From Bifidobacteriaceae bacterium (GTDB taxonomy: Bacteria > Actinomycetota > Actinomycetes > Actinomycetales > WQXJ01), in assembly GCA_031256885.1 (NCBI GenBank), contig JAIRPS010000089.1, forward strand, positions 1 to 10,061: a DNA stretch of 10,061 bases, written 5' to 3'. Under the pieces are notes generated by a model. It ran no database searches, was not told where the DNA came from, and saw nothing but the letters and a program-made list of their open reading frames with translations. A program made the position numbers and the translations under genes. Every line of letters begins with the position of its first letter. Within the stretch, counting starts at the first letter, position 1. Below, in pieces: positions 1 to 5,253 of the stretch.

Positions 1-185
1 CCTACCCGTACATCATGTGGCTGTTTTTGGGTGGTAAACACGGTTTCAACGTCATCTTGATCCGTAACCGTGACGACGGCTTCCAAGACTCCCACACCTT
101 CGGCTACGGCCCCAGCGCCGAAACAGTCAACCCCCTCGACCCCCGCCCCCACTGGCACTACAACGACAACCGCCTCATCCAATAA
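1..185 (+). CDS. C-terminal end of an unrecognised protein (5' partial)
   Basis: The frame beginning at base 3 is open and ends with TAA at 183-185, giving 60 residues that begin YPYIMWLFLGGKHGF and end HWHYNDNRLIQ. The gene starts before the window. No family is recognised. The tail is rich in Asn, Asp, His and aromatic residues and has a Pro-rich segment (NPLDPRPHWHYN). The coding strand is extremely C-rich (runs such as CCCCCTCGACCCCCGCCCCC), much like the 3' end of the RHS core at about 9900-10020. From that composition and the RHS gene downstream I infer it could be the C-terminal tip (toxin domain) of another RHS-type protein, or its immunity partner. Neither is shown by a motif. The frame itself is well supported by codon use; the function is open. 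Confidence 0.6.
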   Translation, partial: YPYIMWLFLGGKHGFNVILIRNRDDGFQDSHTFGYGPSAETVNPLDPRPHWHYNDNRLIQ

Positions 186-250
186 CACCCACACAAACAA
201 AGGAACCTGCTCTGAGGTTAGGGTGCCTGCCGGGTGAGGGTCTGAATCGA

Positions 251-266
251 GACTGGGGAACCAGTC
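251..266 (+). other. 6-bp hairpin with GGAA tetraloop
   Basis: GACTGG (251-256) and CCAGTC (261-266) are perfect complements enclosing GGAA, a GNRA-type loop. It sits about 65 bases after the upstream stop codon. With no U-tract following, it is not a standard intrinsic terminator. It could stabilise the 3' end of the upstream transcript or be part of a small structured RNA. The signal-recognition RNA also has a GGAA loop, but its surrounding consensus is absent. Confidence 0.4.
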
Positions 267-330
267 AGTCACACCAGGAGAAGCATCCCAACAGTAGCCG
301 GGCAGAACGCACAGAGCTACCGCTGTGCTC

Positions 331-336
331 TATGAT
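331..336 (+). promoter_or_regulatory. Putative -10 element of the thi operon promoter
   Basis: TATGAT at 331-336 matches the sigma-70/sigma-A -10 consensus at five of six positions. A start about 7 bases downstream (near 343) would begin the transcript right at the first stem of the TPP riboswitch, which is the expected arrangement. No good -35 hexamer is seen 16-18 bases upstream. Small inverted repeats (CACAG 310-314 with CTGTG 323-327; AGAGC 313-317 with GCTCT 327-331) lie next to or overlap it. Confidence 0.45.
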
Positions 337-344
337 GGCGTTCA

Positions 345-470
345 CGACAGGGGAGCTGTAACCCACGGGTTACGGCTGAGAGTGCGCGCGAGCTGGCCGT
401 CGGGCAGAAAGGCGGCAGTTCAAGCGCAGACCCTCGAACCTGATCCGGTTAACACCGGCGGAGGGAGTCG
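345..470 (+). ncRNA. TPP riboswitch (THI box)
   Basis: The conserved THI-box elements are present in order: GGGGAGC just after the 5' closing strand CGAC (345-348), CTGAGA at 376-381, GACCC at 429-433, ACCTGATC at 438-445, a CCGG/CCGG stem (445-448 with 455-458), then GGAGGGAGTC, closing with GTCG (467-470). A long optional P3 extension lies between CTGAGA and GACCC, closed by TGCGC (383-387) with GCGCA (424-428). It senses thiamine pyrophosphate and, placed before a thiamine uptake operon, should repress it when TPP is plentiful. It ends 54 bases before the thiB start. Confidence 0.95.
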
Positions 471-488
471 GTCTGCTCTTCCAGCATG

Positions 489-517
489 GGACCCTGCGGA
501 CACGTTAAGAAAGGTCC
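489..517 (+). promoter_or_regulatory. Candidate SD-occluding hairpin of the riboswitch expression platform
   Basis: GGACC (489-493) is complementary to GGTCC (513-517). The second arm takes in the last two bases of the thiB ribosome binding site AAGAAAGG (507-514), so forming this stem would hide it. A competing pairing is possible between GTCTGC (471-476) and GCGGAC (496-501), with one G-U. No terminator with a T-run is visible before thiB, so translational control is the simpler reading. This is an inference from complementarity only. Confidence 0.4.
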
Positions 518-524
518 ACGACTC

Positions 525-1646
525 ATGCGCAAAACATTTCACACAGCTGTGACCACGCTGGCGATCTTTGGTCTGCTAGCCGGTTGCAGCAAAACCGAAC
601 CGCCTGGCGATTCCACAGCGCCACCAGGCACACCAACCAGCCAAGCGGCAGCCGTTTCCACAGCGGCAGCCAGCACGGGCAGCCAAACCACGGTCAAACT
701 GTTGACTCATGACTCGTTTGCAGTGCCTGACGGCCTGTTTGACAAGTTCACTGAACAAACCGGTTTGACTGTTGAAGTGCTCAGTTCAGGCGGTGCCGGT
801 GAACTAACCAACCAGTTGATTCTGACTAAGGATCATCCCCTTGGTGATGTTGCCTTCGGCATTGACAACGGTTTAGCGGCTCGCGCCGTGCAAGCCGGTG
901 TGTTCACTGAACCAGCCAGCCCAATTGTCACGCCGCCAGCGCAAGCCGAACTCAGCCAACAGTTCGCGGAAGATGCTGCCAAACTGGTTGCCATGGACAC
1001 CTCAGATGTTTGTGTCAACTACGACAAGAATCATTTCAGTGGAACTGGCCAAAAAGTGCCAGAGACTTTTGCTGACCTTACCGCCTTAGCTTCTTCTTTG
1101 GTGGTTGAGAACCCAGCCACCTCAAGCCCCGGTCTAGCCTTTTTGCTGGCAACCATTGCTGCCCAACCAGACAGCTGGCAAAACTATTGGAAGGACCTTG
1201 TGGCCGGCGGTGTTAAGGTTGCACAAAGTTGGACTGATGCTTATGAAGTTGATTTCTCTGGCCCCTCATCACAGGGGGATCGCCCACTGGTGGTTTCCTA
1301 TGCCTCGTCGCCAGCATCTGAAATACCTGATGGTTCCACTGAGCCAGCCACCGGTGCCTTACTGGGCACCTGTTTTCGGCAGGTTGAATATGCAGGCGTA
1401 TTATCGGGTACCACTAATCCACAAGGTGCAGCCCAATTGTTAGAGTTTCTTGCTTCAACAACTTTCCAAGACACTGTAGCAGACTATATGTGGGTGTATC
1501 CAGCTAATCCCGATGCTGCCATTCCTGACAATTGGCGTGACTTTGCGCCCTTAGCCAGCCAGCCGTGGACTCTTGATCCTGCGGATATTGCTGCACACCG
1601 TGACGAGTGGATAGATCAGTGGACGGAGATAGTTTCAACAAACTAA
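525..1646 (+). CDS. thiB: ThiB: thiamine/TPP-binding lipoprotein of ABC importer
   Basis: This 373-residue protein is the extracellular receptor that captures thiamine or its phosphates and delivers them to the ThiP permease. The start at 525 is chosen because AAGAAAGG lies 10 bases upstream and the product then opens with a proper lipoprotein signal: MRKTF, a hydrophobic stretch, and the lipobox LLAGC with Cys21 for lipid anchoring. An upstream in-frame ATG at 486 would add 13 residues and spoil the signal. A low-complexity Ser/Thr/Ala/Pro linker (about 22-48) follows. The mature domain has ThiB-like landmarks: LLTHDSFAVP near the start, DVAFGIDNGL, CVNYDKN, ENPATSSPGLAFLL, SWTDAYEVDF, VVSYASSPA, VEYAGVLSGT and a MWVYPANPDAAIPDNW tail, all of which parallel E. 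coli ThiB. It is the first gene after the TPP riboswitch. Family assignment is firm; the exact ligand (thiamine, TMP or TPP) is not fixed by sequence. Confidence 0.93.
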   Translation: MRKTFHTAVTTLAIFGLLAGCSKTEPPGDSTAPPGTPTSQAAAVSTAAASTGSQTTVKLLTHDSFAVPDGLFDKFTEQTGLTVEVLSSGGAGELTNQLILTKDHPLGDVAFGIDNGLAARAVQAGVFTEPASPIVTPPAQAELSQQFAEDAAKLVAMDTSDVCVNYDKNHFSGTGQKVPETFADLTALASSLVVENPATSSPGLAFLLATIAAQPDSWQNYWKDLVAGGVKVAQSWTDAYEVDFSGPSSQGDRPLVVSYASSPASEIPDGSTEPATGALLGTCFRQVEYAGVLSGTTNPQGAAQLLEFLASTTFQDTVADYMWVYPANPDAAIPDNWRDFAPLASQPWTLDPADIAAHRDEWIDQWTEIVSTN

Positions 1647-3376
1647 ACCGCAACTGGTTTGGCCGTCTCCAGCAAACAGGCACCAAATTTGGTCGTTTGT
1701 TGACCGGTTGTTCCCGGCTAATCATTGGTCAACCAGGCCGGCTGGCATATTTGCTGGCCGGCCTGGTGCCGTTGGCGTTCCTGGCAGTGTTTTTTGCCTA
1801 CCCGGTGGCGGCCTTGGTTAGCCGCGGGCTGGTTGGTAGCAACGGTGTTGATTTAGGTGGCTTTGGTGAGGTTTTTGGACGGGGACGAACTTGGCGAATT
1901 GTTGGTCAAACGCTTGGTCAAGCCACTTGGGCAACTATTATAATAATTGTTTTAGGTCTACCAGCTGCCCACATTTTATATCGTCGGCGCTTCCCCGGGC
2001 GGGGTTTGATTCGCCTCATTTTAACAATACCTTTTGTTTTACCGTCAGTGGTTGTGGGTGTGGCTTTCCGCTCATTGCTGACTCCATCTGGTTATCTTGG
2101 TTTTCTTGATCTTGACGGCACCATGATTGCTGTGGTTGCTTCATTAGTGTTTTTCAACCTTGGTTTGTTTACCAGATCAGTTGGCCAATTTTGGCTTGGG
2201 TTAGACCCTCGCCCTGAACAAGTTGCCCAAACATTAGGTGCTAATGGTCCACGACTCTGGCTGACTGTGACTTTACCACGCCTCGCCCCAGCTATCGCTT
2301 CAGCCGCTGCTTTAGTTTTTCTGTTTTGCGCCACAGCATTCGGCACTGTTTTAATTCTTGGTGGCTTAACCTACAACACAATAGAAACTGAGATTTGGCG
2401 GCAAACCACCCAATTGTTGAATTTGCGGGCAGCCGCTGCATTGGGTTTAGCTCAATTAGTGATTGTGGTGTTTGTAATGAAAATTGGGGCGGTGGCTCGT
2501 GGACGCCGCGAACGGGCTGTGCATTTATTGGGCGGGCAACTGGACAGCCCGCCGCAGCTTAAACAGAACGACCTGCCTGCCTTAGCGTTGACTGTCCTGA
2601 CCGCCCTGCTGGTTGCCTTACCGCTCGTCAACTTGGTGGTGCGCTCGCTCAAAAGTGCGGACGGCACTTGGAGTTGGCGAGCTTACCAACGCCTCGCTGA
2701 AGCCGGAGCGGTCAAAGGATTACCTGGTTCGCTATTGGATGCTGCTGGGCGTTCAGTGATTATTGCCAGCCAAGCTGCCGGTTTGGCGTTGCTGCTCGGT
2801 TTACTGCTGGCAGGGGTGTTGGCGCGGCCGGCCCGCACGCGGGCCGGCCGGCGCACGGTGGCCTATTTAGACGGTTTTTTGATGTTGCCGTTAGGGGTTT
2901 CCGCTGTAACGGTCGGTTTCGGTTTTTTGATCTCTTTGAACCATCCACCGTTTGATTTGCGTCTTTCACCCTGGTTGCAGCCTTTGGCGCAAGCACTGGT
3001 TGCTTTGCCTCTTGTGGTTCGCACTGTTCTGCCGGCCTGGCGAGCGGTTGACATGCGTAAACGCCAAGCCGCTGCCGTGCTTGGGGCTGGGCCTTGGCGG
3101 GTCTTAGTGTCGGTCGATGGGCCTGTGGTGGGGCGGGCCATGTTGGTTGCGGCTGGCTTAGCTTTTGCGGTGGCAGCCGGCGAGTTTGGGGCGACTGTTT
3201 TCCTGAGCCGACCGGAAACCGCCACCTTGCCTGTCGCAATTTTTCGCCTAATTGGCCGACCAGGTGCACAAAATTTCCCCACAGCCCTTGCTGGATGTGT
3301 TCTACTTACAGGTATGACCGCAATGGTAATGGCGTTAGCCGAACGTTGGCGGGGTCGAGCAAGCGGTGATTTGTGA
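1607..3376 (+). CDS. thiP: ThiP: thiamine ABC transporter permease (fused two-module)
   Basis: This 589-residue integral membrane protein forms the translocation path for thiamine. Two homologous permease halves are fused in one chain, as in E. coli ThiP (536 residues). After a polar 45-residue N-tail, hydrophobic segments begin at about residue 47. The first EAA loop, which docks on the ATPase, is at about 206-226 (LGANGPRLWLTVTLPRLAP) and the second at about 488-508 (LGAGPWRVLVSVDGP). The end contains GEFGATVFLSRPETATLP, typical of the family. The frame overlaps thiB by 40 bases and opens with GTG at 1607; a second in-frame GTG is at 1619, and TTG codons lie at 1697 and 1700. No start has a strong ribosome binding site, so translational coupling to thiB is likely and the true N-terminus is uncertain. 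An Arg-rich loop at 406-415 is encoded by a GC-rich palindrome. It ends in TGA overlapping the start of thiQ. Confidence 0.92.
   Translation: MDRSVDGDSFNKLNRNWFGRLQQTGTKFGRLLTGCSRLIIGQPGRLAYLLAGLVPLAFLAVFFAYPVAALVSRGLVGSNGVDLGGFGEVFGRGRTWRIVGQTLGQATWATIIIIVLGLPAAHILYRRRFPGRGLIRLILTIPFVLPSVVVGVAFRSLLTPSGYLGFLDLDGTMIAVVASLVFFNLGLFTRSVGQFWLGLDPRPEQVAQTLGANGPRLWLTVTLPRLAPAIASAAALVFLFCATAFGTVLILGGLTYNTIETEIWRQTTQLLNLRAAAALGLAQLVIVVFVMKIGAVARGRRERAVHLLGGQLDSPPQLKQNDLPALALTVLTALLVALPLVNLVVRSLKSADGTWSWRAYQRLAEAGAVKGLPGSLLDAAGRSVIIASQAAGLALLLGLLLAGVLARPARTRAGRRTVAYLDGFLMLPLGVSAVTVGFGFLISLNHPPFDLRLSPWLQPLAQALVALPLVVRTVLPAWRAVDMRKRQAAAVLGAGPWRVLVSVDGPVVGRAMLVAAGLAFAVAAGEFGATVFLSRPETATLPVAIFRLIGRPGAQNFPTALAGCVLLTGMTAMVMALAERWRGRASGDL
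1732..1767 (+). repeat. 16-bp-stem inverted repeat within thiP 5' region
   Basis: The arms at 1732-1747 and 1752-1767 (ACCAGGCCGGCTGGCA and TGCTGGCCGGCCTGGT) pair over all 16 positions, with two G-U wobbles, around the loop TATT. In mRNA this would be a very stable hairpin about 85-120 bases into thiP, covering the codons for the start of the first membrane segment. It lacks a following T-run. It shares the GGCCGGC core with the palindrome at 2825-2850. Confidence 0.7.
2825..2850. repeat. Perfect 12-bp inverted repeat (GC-rich) within thiP
   Basis: CGGCCGGCCCGC at 2825-2836 and GCGGGCCGGCCG at 2839-2850 are exact reverse complements with only AC between them. The patch is far more GC-rich than the surrounding gene and encodes the Arg-rich segment RPARTRAGR (residues 407-415), a loop between membrane segments and probably cytoplasmic. 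It contains a GGCCGGCC octamer in the right arm. Function unknown. Confidence 0.75.
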
Positions 3377-4488
3377 TGGTTACCAACGGCTTGACACTCG
3401 CTGATGTTTCGGTGCGCTTCAGCTCCACCCTGGCCGTGAACCAGGTCAGCTTGTCTGTGTCGCGCGGCCAAATTTTGGCATTGTTAGGGCCGTCGGGTTG
3501 CGGAAAATCTACTTTGCTGCGCGCCATCACCGGCCTTGAACCGCTGGCCAATGGCCAAATTTGTTGGGATGGCCAAGATTTAGCTGACATCCCCACACAT
3601 CGGCGTGGTTTTGGTCTGGTTTTTCAAGATGGGCAGCTTTTTGACCATCTCAGTGTTGCCCGCAACATCGCCTACGGTCTTCACCGGTTCAGACCAATGC
3701 CCTCTCCTCAGCGCCGCGCCCGTGTCAGCGAACTGTTAGCCCTGGTTGGGTTAAAAGGTCAAGCTAAACGTGAACCTGCCAGTTTGTCAGGTGGCGAGCA
3801 GCAGCGCGTTGCTTTAGCCCGTGCCCTGGCACCGCACCCTCGGCTGCTGCTGATGGATGAACCGTTTGCAGCTTTAGACAGCGCGCTGCGCACCCATTTA
3901 GCTGAGGAAGTTGCTGCCATTTTGCATGCCGAACAGGTCACTGCCATTGTTGTCACCCATGATCAAGATGAAGCTTTCGCGGTAGCTGACCGCATTGGCG
4001 TAATGTCTCGAGGCAAACTGTTAGATATTGGTGTTCCGGAACGTTTATGGACTTGGCCAGCCAACCAAGCGGTGGCTCAGTTCCTCGGATGCCGCTGGTT
4101 TATTCGCGGCAAAATCGCTGGTCAACACCTTGAAACAGCTTGGGGTGAGGTTAGTCTTCCAGCTCGCATCTGCCAAACTGACAATGCTGCTGATTCCCCG
4201 TCCAATCAAACAGCGCACTTACCTAACTCCCCCGCATCGGCCAGTGAATCAACTGGCCAACCGCAACGTGTGCTGGTTGGTTTGCGACCTGGCAGCATTG
4301 TGATCACGGTTGATTTAGCTGCTCAGCGTGCCTTGCCAATCCGCCGCCAACGCGGTGATTTGTCAGCGCAGATTGAAATCCCCGGCCTCGGCCAAATTGA
4401 GGCGCGCGTCGCCATGGATGCCCCCCACCCGATCTCGCTTGACCCTGCCAAACTGGCTGTGATTCCAGCGCCCGCACCAACTGAATGA
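3373..4488 (+). CDS. thiQ: ThiQ: thiamine ABC transporter ATPase with C-terminal extension
   Basis: This 371-residue protein powers thiamine uptake by hydrolysing ATP at the inner face of ThiP. All nucleotide-binding motifs are intact: Walker A GPSGCGKST (39-47), Q-loop with Gln85 in LVFQDGQLFDHL, signature LSGGEQQ (138-144), Walker B LLLMDEPFAALD (158-169) and the switch histidine His196 in VTHDQDE. E. coli ThiQ stops at about 232 residues. Here a further 130-140 residues follow, with a polar low-complexity stretch (about 268-296) and a beta-rich end (VGLRPGSIVI onward) that resembles the TOBE-type regulatory domain of MalK/PotA-type ATPases. The start is GTG 3373 or ATG 3376; both overlap the thiP stop (GTGATG), so translation is coupled. 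Linkage to thiB and thiP behind a TPP riboswitch fixes the substrate assignment. Without that context it would be called a generic CUT1/Fe/polyamine-type ATPase. Confidence 0.9.
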   Translation: MMVTNGLTLADVSVRFSSTLAVNQVSLSVSRGQILALLGPSGCGKSTLLRAITGLEPLANGQICWDGQDLADIPTHRRGFGLVFQDGQLFDHLSVARNIAYGLHRFRPMPSPQRRARVSELLALVGLKGQAKREPASLSGGEQQRVALARALAPHPRLLLMDEPFAALDSALRTHLAEEVAAILHAEQVTAIVVTHDQDEAFAVADRIGVMSRGKLLDIGVPERLWTWPANQAVAQFLGCRWFIRGKIAGQHLETAWGEVSLPARICQTDNAADSPSNQTAHLPNSPASASESTGQPQRVLVGLRPGSIVITVDLAAQRALPIRRQRGDLSAQIEIPGLGQIEARVAMDAPHPISLDPAKLAVIPAPAPTE

Positions 4489-4539
4489 GGTCTGATCTGC
4501 GCTAATTTGCAGTGTTTGCGGCGTGTCGGCTTGGTGTTG

Positions 4540-4569
4540 TTGGTTGTCTGGGGTGATTTGGGGTATTTT
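4540..4569 (+). promoter_or_regulatory. Weak promoter candidate for the RHS gene
   Basis: TTGGTT (4540-4545) and TATTTT (4564-4569) are separated by 18 bases and would give a transcript starting near 4576, about 45 bases before the ATG. Each box is only a partial match to the sigma-A consensus in a T/G-rich background, so chance is a real possibility. Confidence 0.25.
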
Positions 4570-4579
4570 GTGTGCGTTG

Positions 4580-4598
4580 CCTGGGGGTGGTCCCTAGG
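4580..4598 (+). other. Small hairpin in the RHS leader
   Basis: CCTGGGG (4580-4586) can pair with CCCTAGG (4592-4598) with one G-U, around a five-base loop GTGGT. It lies 12 bases upstream of the G-run that serves as ribosome binding site. No T-run follows, so it is not a classical terminator. Any role in translation is speculative. Confidence 0.3.
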
Positions 4599-4610
4599 TT
4601 GAGCGTTCCA

Positions 4611-4618
4611 GGGGGGAG
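4611..4618 (+). promoter_or_regulatory. Ribosome binding site of the RHS N-terminal frame
   Basis: GGGGGGAG lies directly before ATG 4621 and supports this start. It is unusually G-rich and close to the start codon, and the product then opens with a good signal peptide. Confidence 0.6.
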
Positions 4619-4620
4619 CT

Positions 4621-5253
4621 ATGAGACTGTTAGGTAAGCATGGTTTAACGCACCGCGCCGCGCGTGTTCGGCATGGCGGATGGTTCAGTTTGGGTGCATC
4701 AGCTGTGGCCTGTTGTTTGGCCATGGTGGGTGTGGTGCCGCAGGCGGTGGCTGACACTGGCGGTAATGAAATTGCCGATGACGTGGTGGCGGCTGCCAAT
4801 GCCGCTGCAGTTGCGGTTGATTCTGCCAATGCCGCTGTTGAGTCTGGCGATGATTTCGCAGCCGATGCCGATGAACCCTTCGCACAGATCGACGAGTCGC
4901 TTGCACAGTTCGAAGGGTCCGGTTCACCGCTTTTCGCAGGTGACAGTTCCGATCGCAATGATGTGTGGCGGGGCGTGTTAGAAGATGGTTGGGTTGGTTC
5001 GGCAACTGGATTGTCACAGGTTAGATTGCACGAGTTGCGGGTGGGCCGGTTTAACCGGATTAACACTGATGGAACTACATATTTCGATGTGCAGACTTGG
5101 TCGTATTTGAAGTCTTATTCAGGTTCATGGCAGGGACGCCGGATTGAAGAAGCTTTCATCAGCATAGATTTGACTAATGTCGATGATTGCGCAGGGAAAC
5201 ACGGGCGGGTTGGCGCTACAAGTTGCAGGGCTAGGGAGCAGTGGCATGGATGA
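4621..5253 (+). CDS. Signal peptide and N-terminal domain of secreted RHS/YD-repeat protein (frame ends early)
   Basis: This frame gives 210 residues. The first 44 form a Sec signal peptide: basic n-region (KHGLTHRAARVRHGG), hydrophobic core (LGASAVACCLAMVGVV) and an AVA cleavage site before Asp45. An acidic, Ala-rich stretch follows (about 45-105, with repeated AAA, SANAA and DADE), then a segment with VRLHELRVGRFNRINTDGT and RRIEEAFISIDL, which resembles the beta-rich N-terminal domain found ahead of actinobacterial RHS proteins. The last 22 residues, from Cys190 (CAGKHGRVGATSCRAREQWHG), look unlike the rest, with rare AGG codons, Cys and many basic residues. That suggests the true frame has been left by about 5188. 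The next frame carries the remainder of the same protein. So this is best read as the 5' piece of a frameshifted gene, or the first cistron of a split pair. It is preceded by a G-rich ribosome binding site. Confidence 0.75.
   Translation: MRLLGKHGLTHRAARVRHGGWFSLGASAVACCLAMVGVVPQAVADTGGNEIADDVVAAANAAAVAVDSANAAVESGDDFAADADEPFAQIDESLAQFEGSGSPLFAGDSSDRNDVWRGVLEDGWVGSATGLSQVRLHELRVGRFNRINTDGTTYFDVQTWSYLKSYSGSWQGRRIEEAFISIDLTNVDDCAGKHGRVGATSCRAREQWHG
5188..5188 (+). other. Apparent +1 frame junction in the RHS gene
   Basis: If the T at 5188 is skipped, the first frame (ending ...SIDLTNVDD at 5187) runs straight into the second (AQGNTGGLALQVAGLGSSG from 5189) with no stop to the end of the window. 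The second frame has no stop after TGA 5171-5173, so the junction must lie between there and 5253. The exact base is an inference from where the first frame stops looking like protein. There is no long homopolymer at the site. It may be a real mutation, a sequencing or assembly error, or programmed frameshifting. Confidence 0.55.

Larger units (their letters stand above)
186..344. other. Intergenic region upstream of the thi operon
   Basis: No convincing coding frame is seen. The stretch holds a short perfect hairpin (251-266), small overlapping inverted repeats around 310-331, and a promoter-like -10 just before the riboswitch. There is no T-run that would mark an intrinsic terminator for the gene ending at 185. 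Confidence 0.6.
4489..4620. other. Intergenic region between thiQ and the RHS gene
   Basis: This 132-base G/T-rich stretch has no coding frame. It holds a weak promoter candidate, a 7-bp hairpin, and the ribosome binding site of the RHS gene. No intrinsic terminator with a T-run is seen after thiQ, so partial read-through from the thi operon into the RHS gene cannot be excluded. Confidence 0.6.

Noticed and set aside
251..266. GGAA-loop hairpin as signal recognition particle RNA
   Set aside because: The conserved SRP bases around the loop and the asymmetric internal loops are missing; only the tetraloop matches.
186..300. Cobalamin riboswitch upstream of the THI box
   Set aside because: A few GGGTGAGGG-like stretches occur, but the B12-box and the ordered core elements are not present.
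486..524. Upstream ATG at 486 as the thiB start
   Set aside because: It would add MGPCGHVKKGPRL before the lipoprotein signal, and the ribosome binding site at 507-514 fits the ATG at 525.
325..552. 75-codon forward open frame across the leader
   Set aside because: It runs through the TPP riboswitch; the RNA motifs explain the sequence and the peptide has no recognisable features or ribosome binding site.
2760..3471. Long reverse-strand open frames opposite thiP (169 and 202 codons)
   Set aside because: They are antisense to a well-supported permease, have low-complexity Arg/Pro/Ala composition, and show no domain or start signal.
4580..4598. Intrinsic terminator after thiQ
   Set aside because: The stem is short with a wobble and is not followed by a T-run; it lies about 90 bases past the stop and next to the RHS ribosome binding site.
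4323..5066. 247-codon reverse-strand frame across the thiQ-RHS junction
   Set aside because: It overlaps the end of thiQ, the intergenic region and the RHS signal peptide. Its Ser/Thr/Ala/Pro-rich product is a composition artefact of the Ala-rich sense strand.
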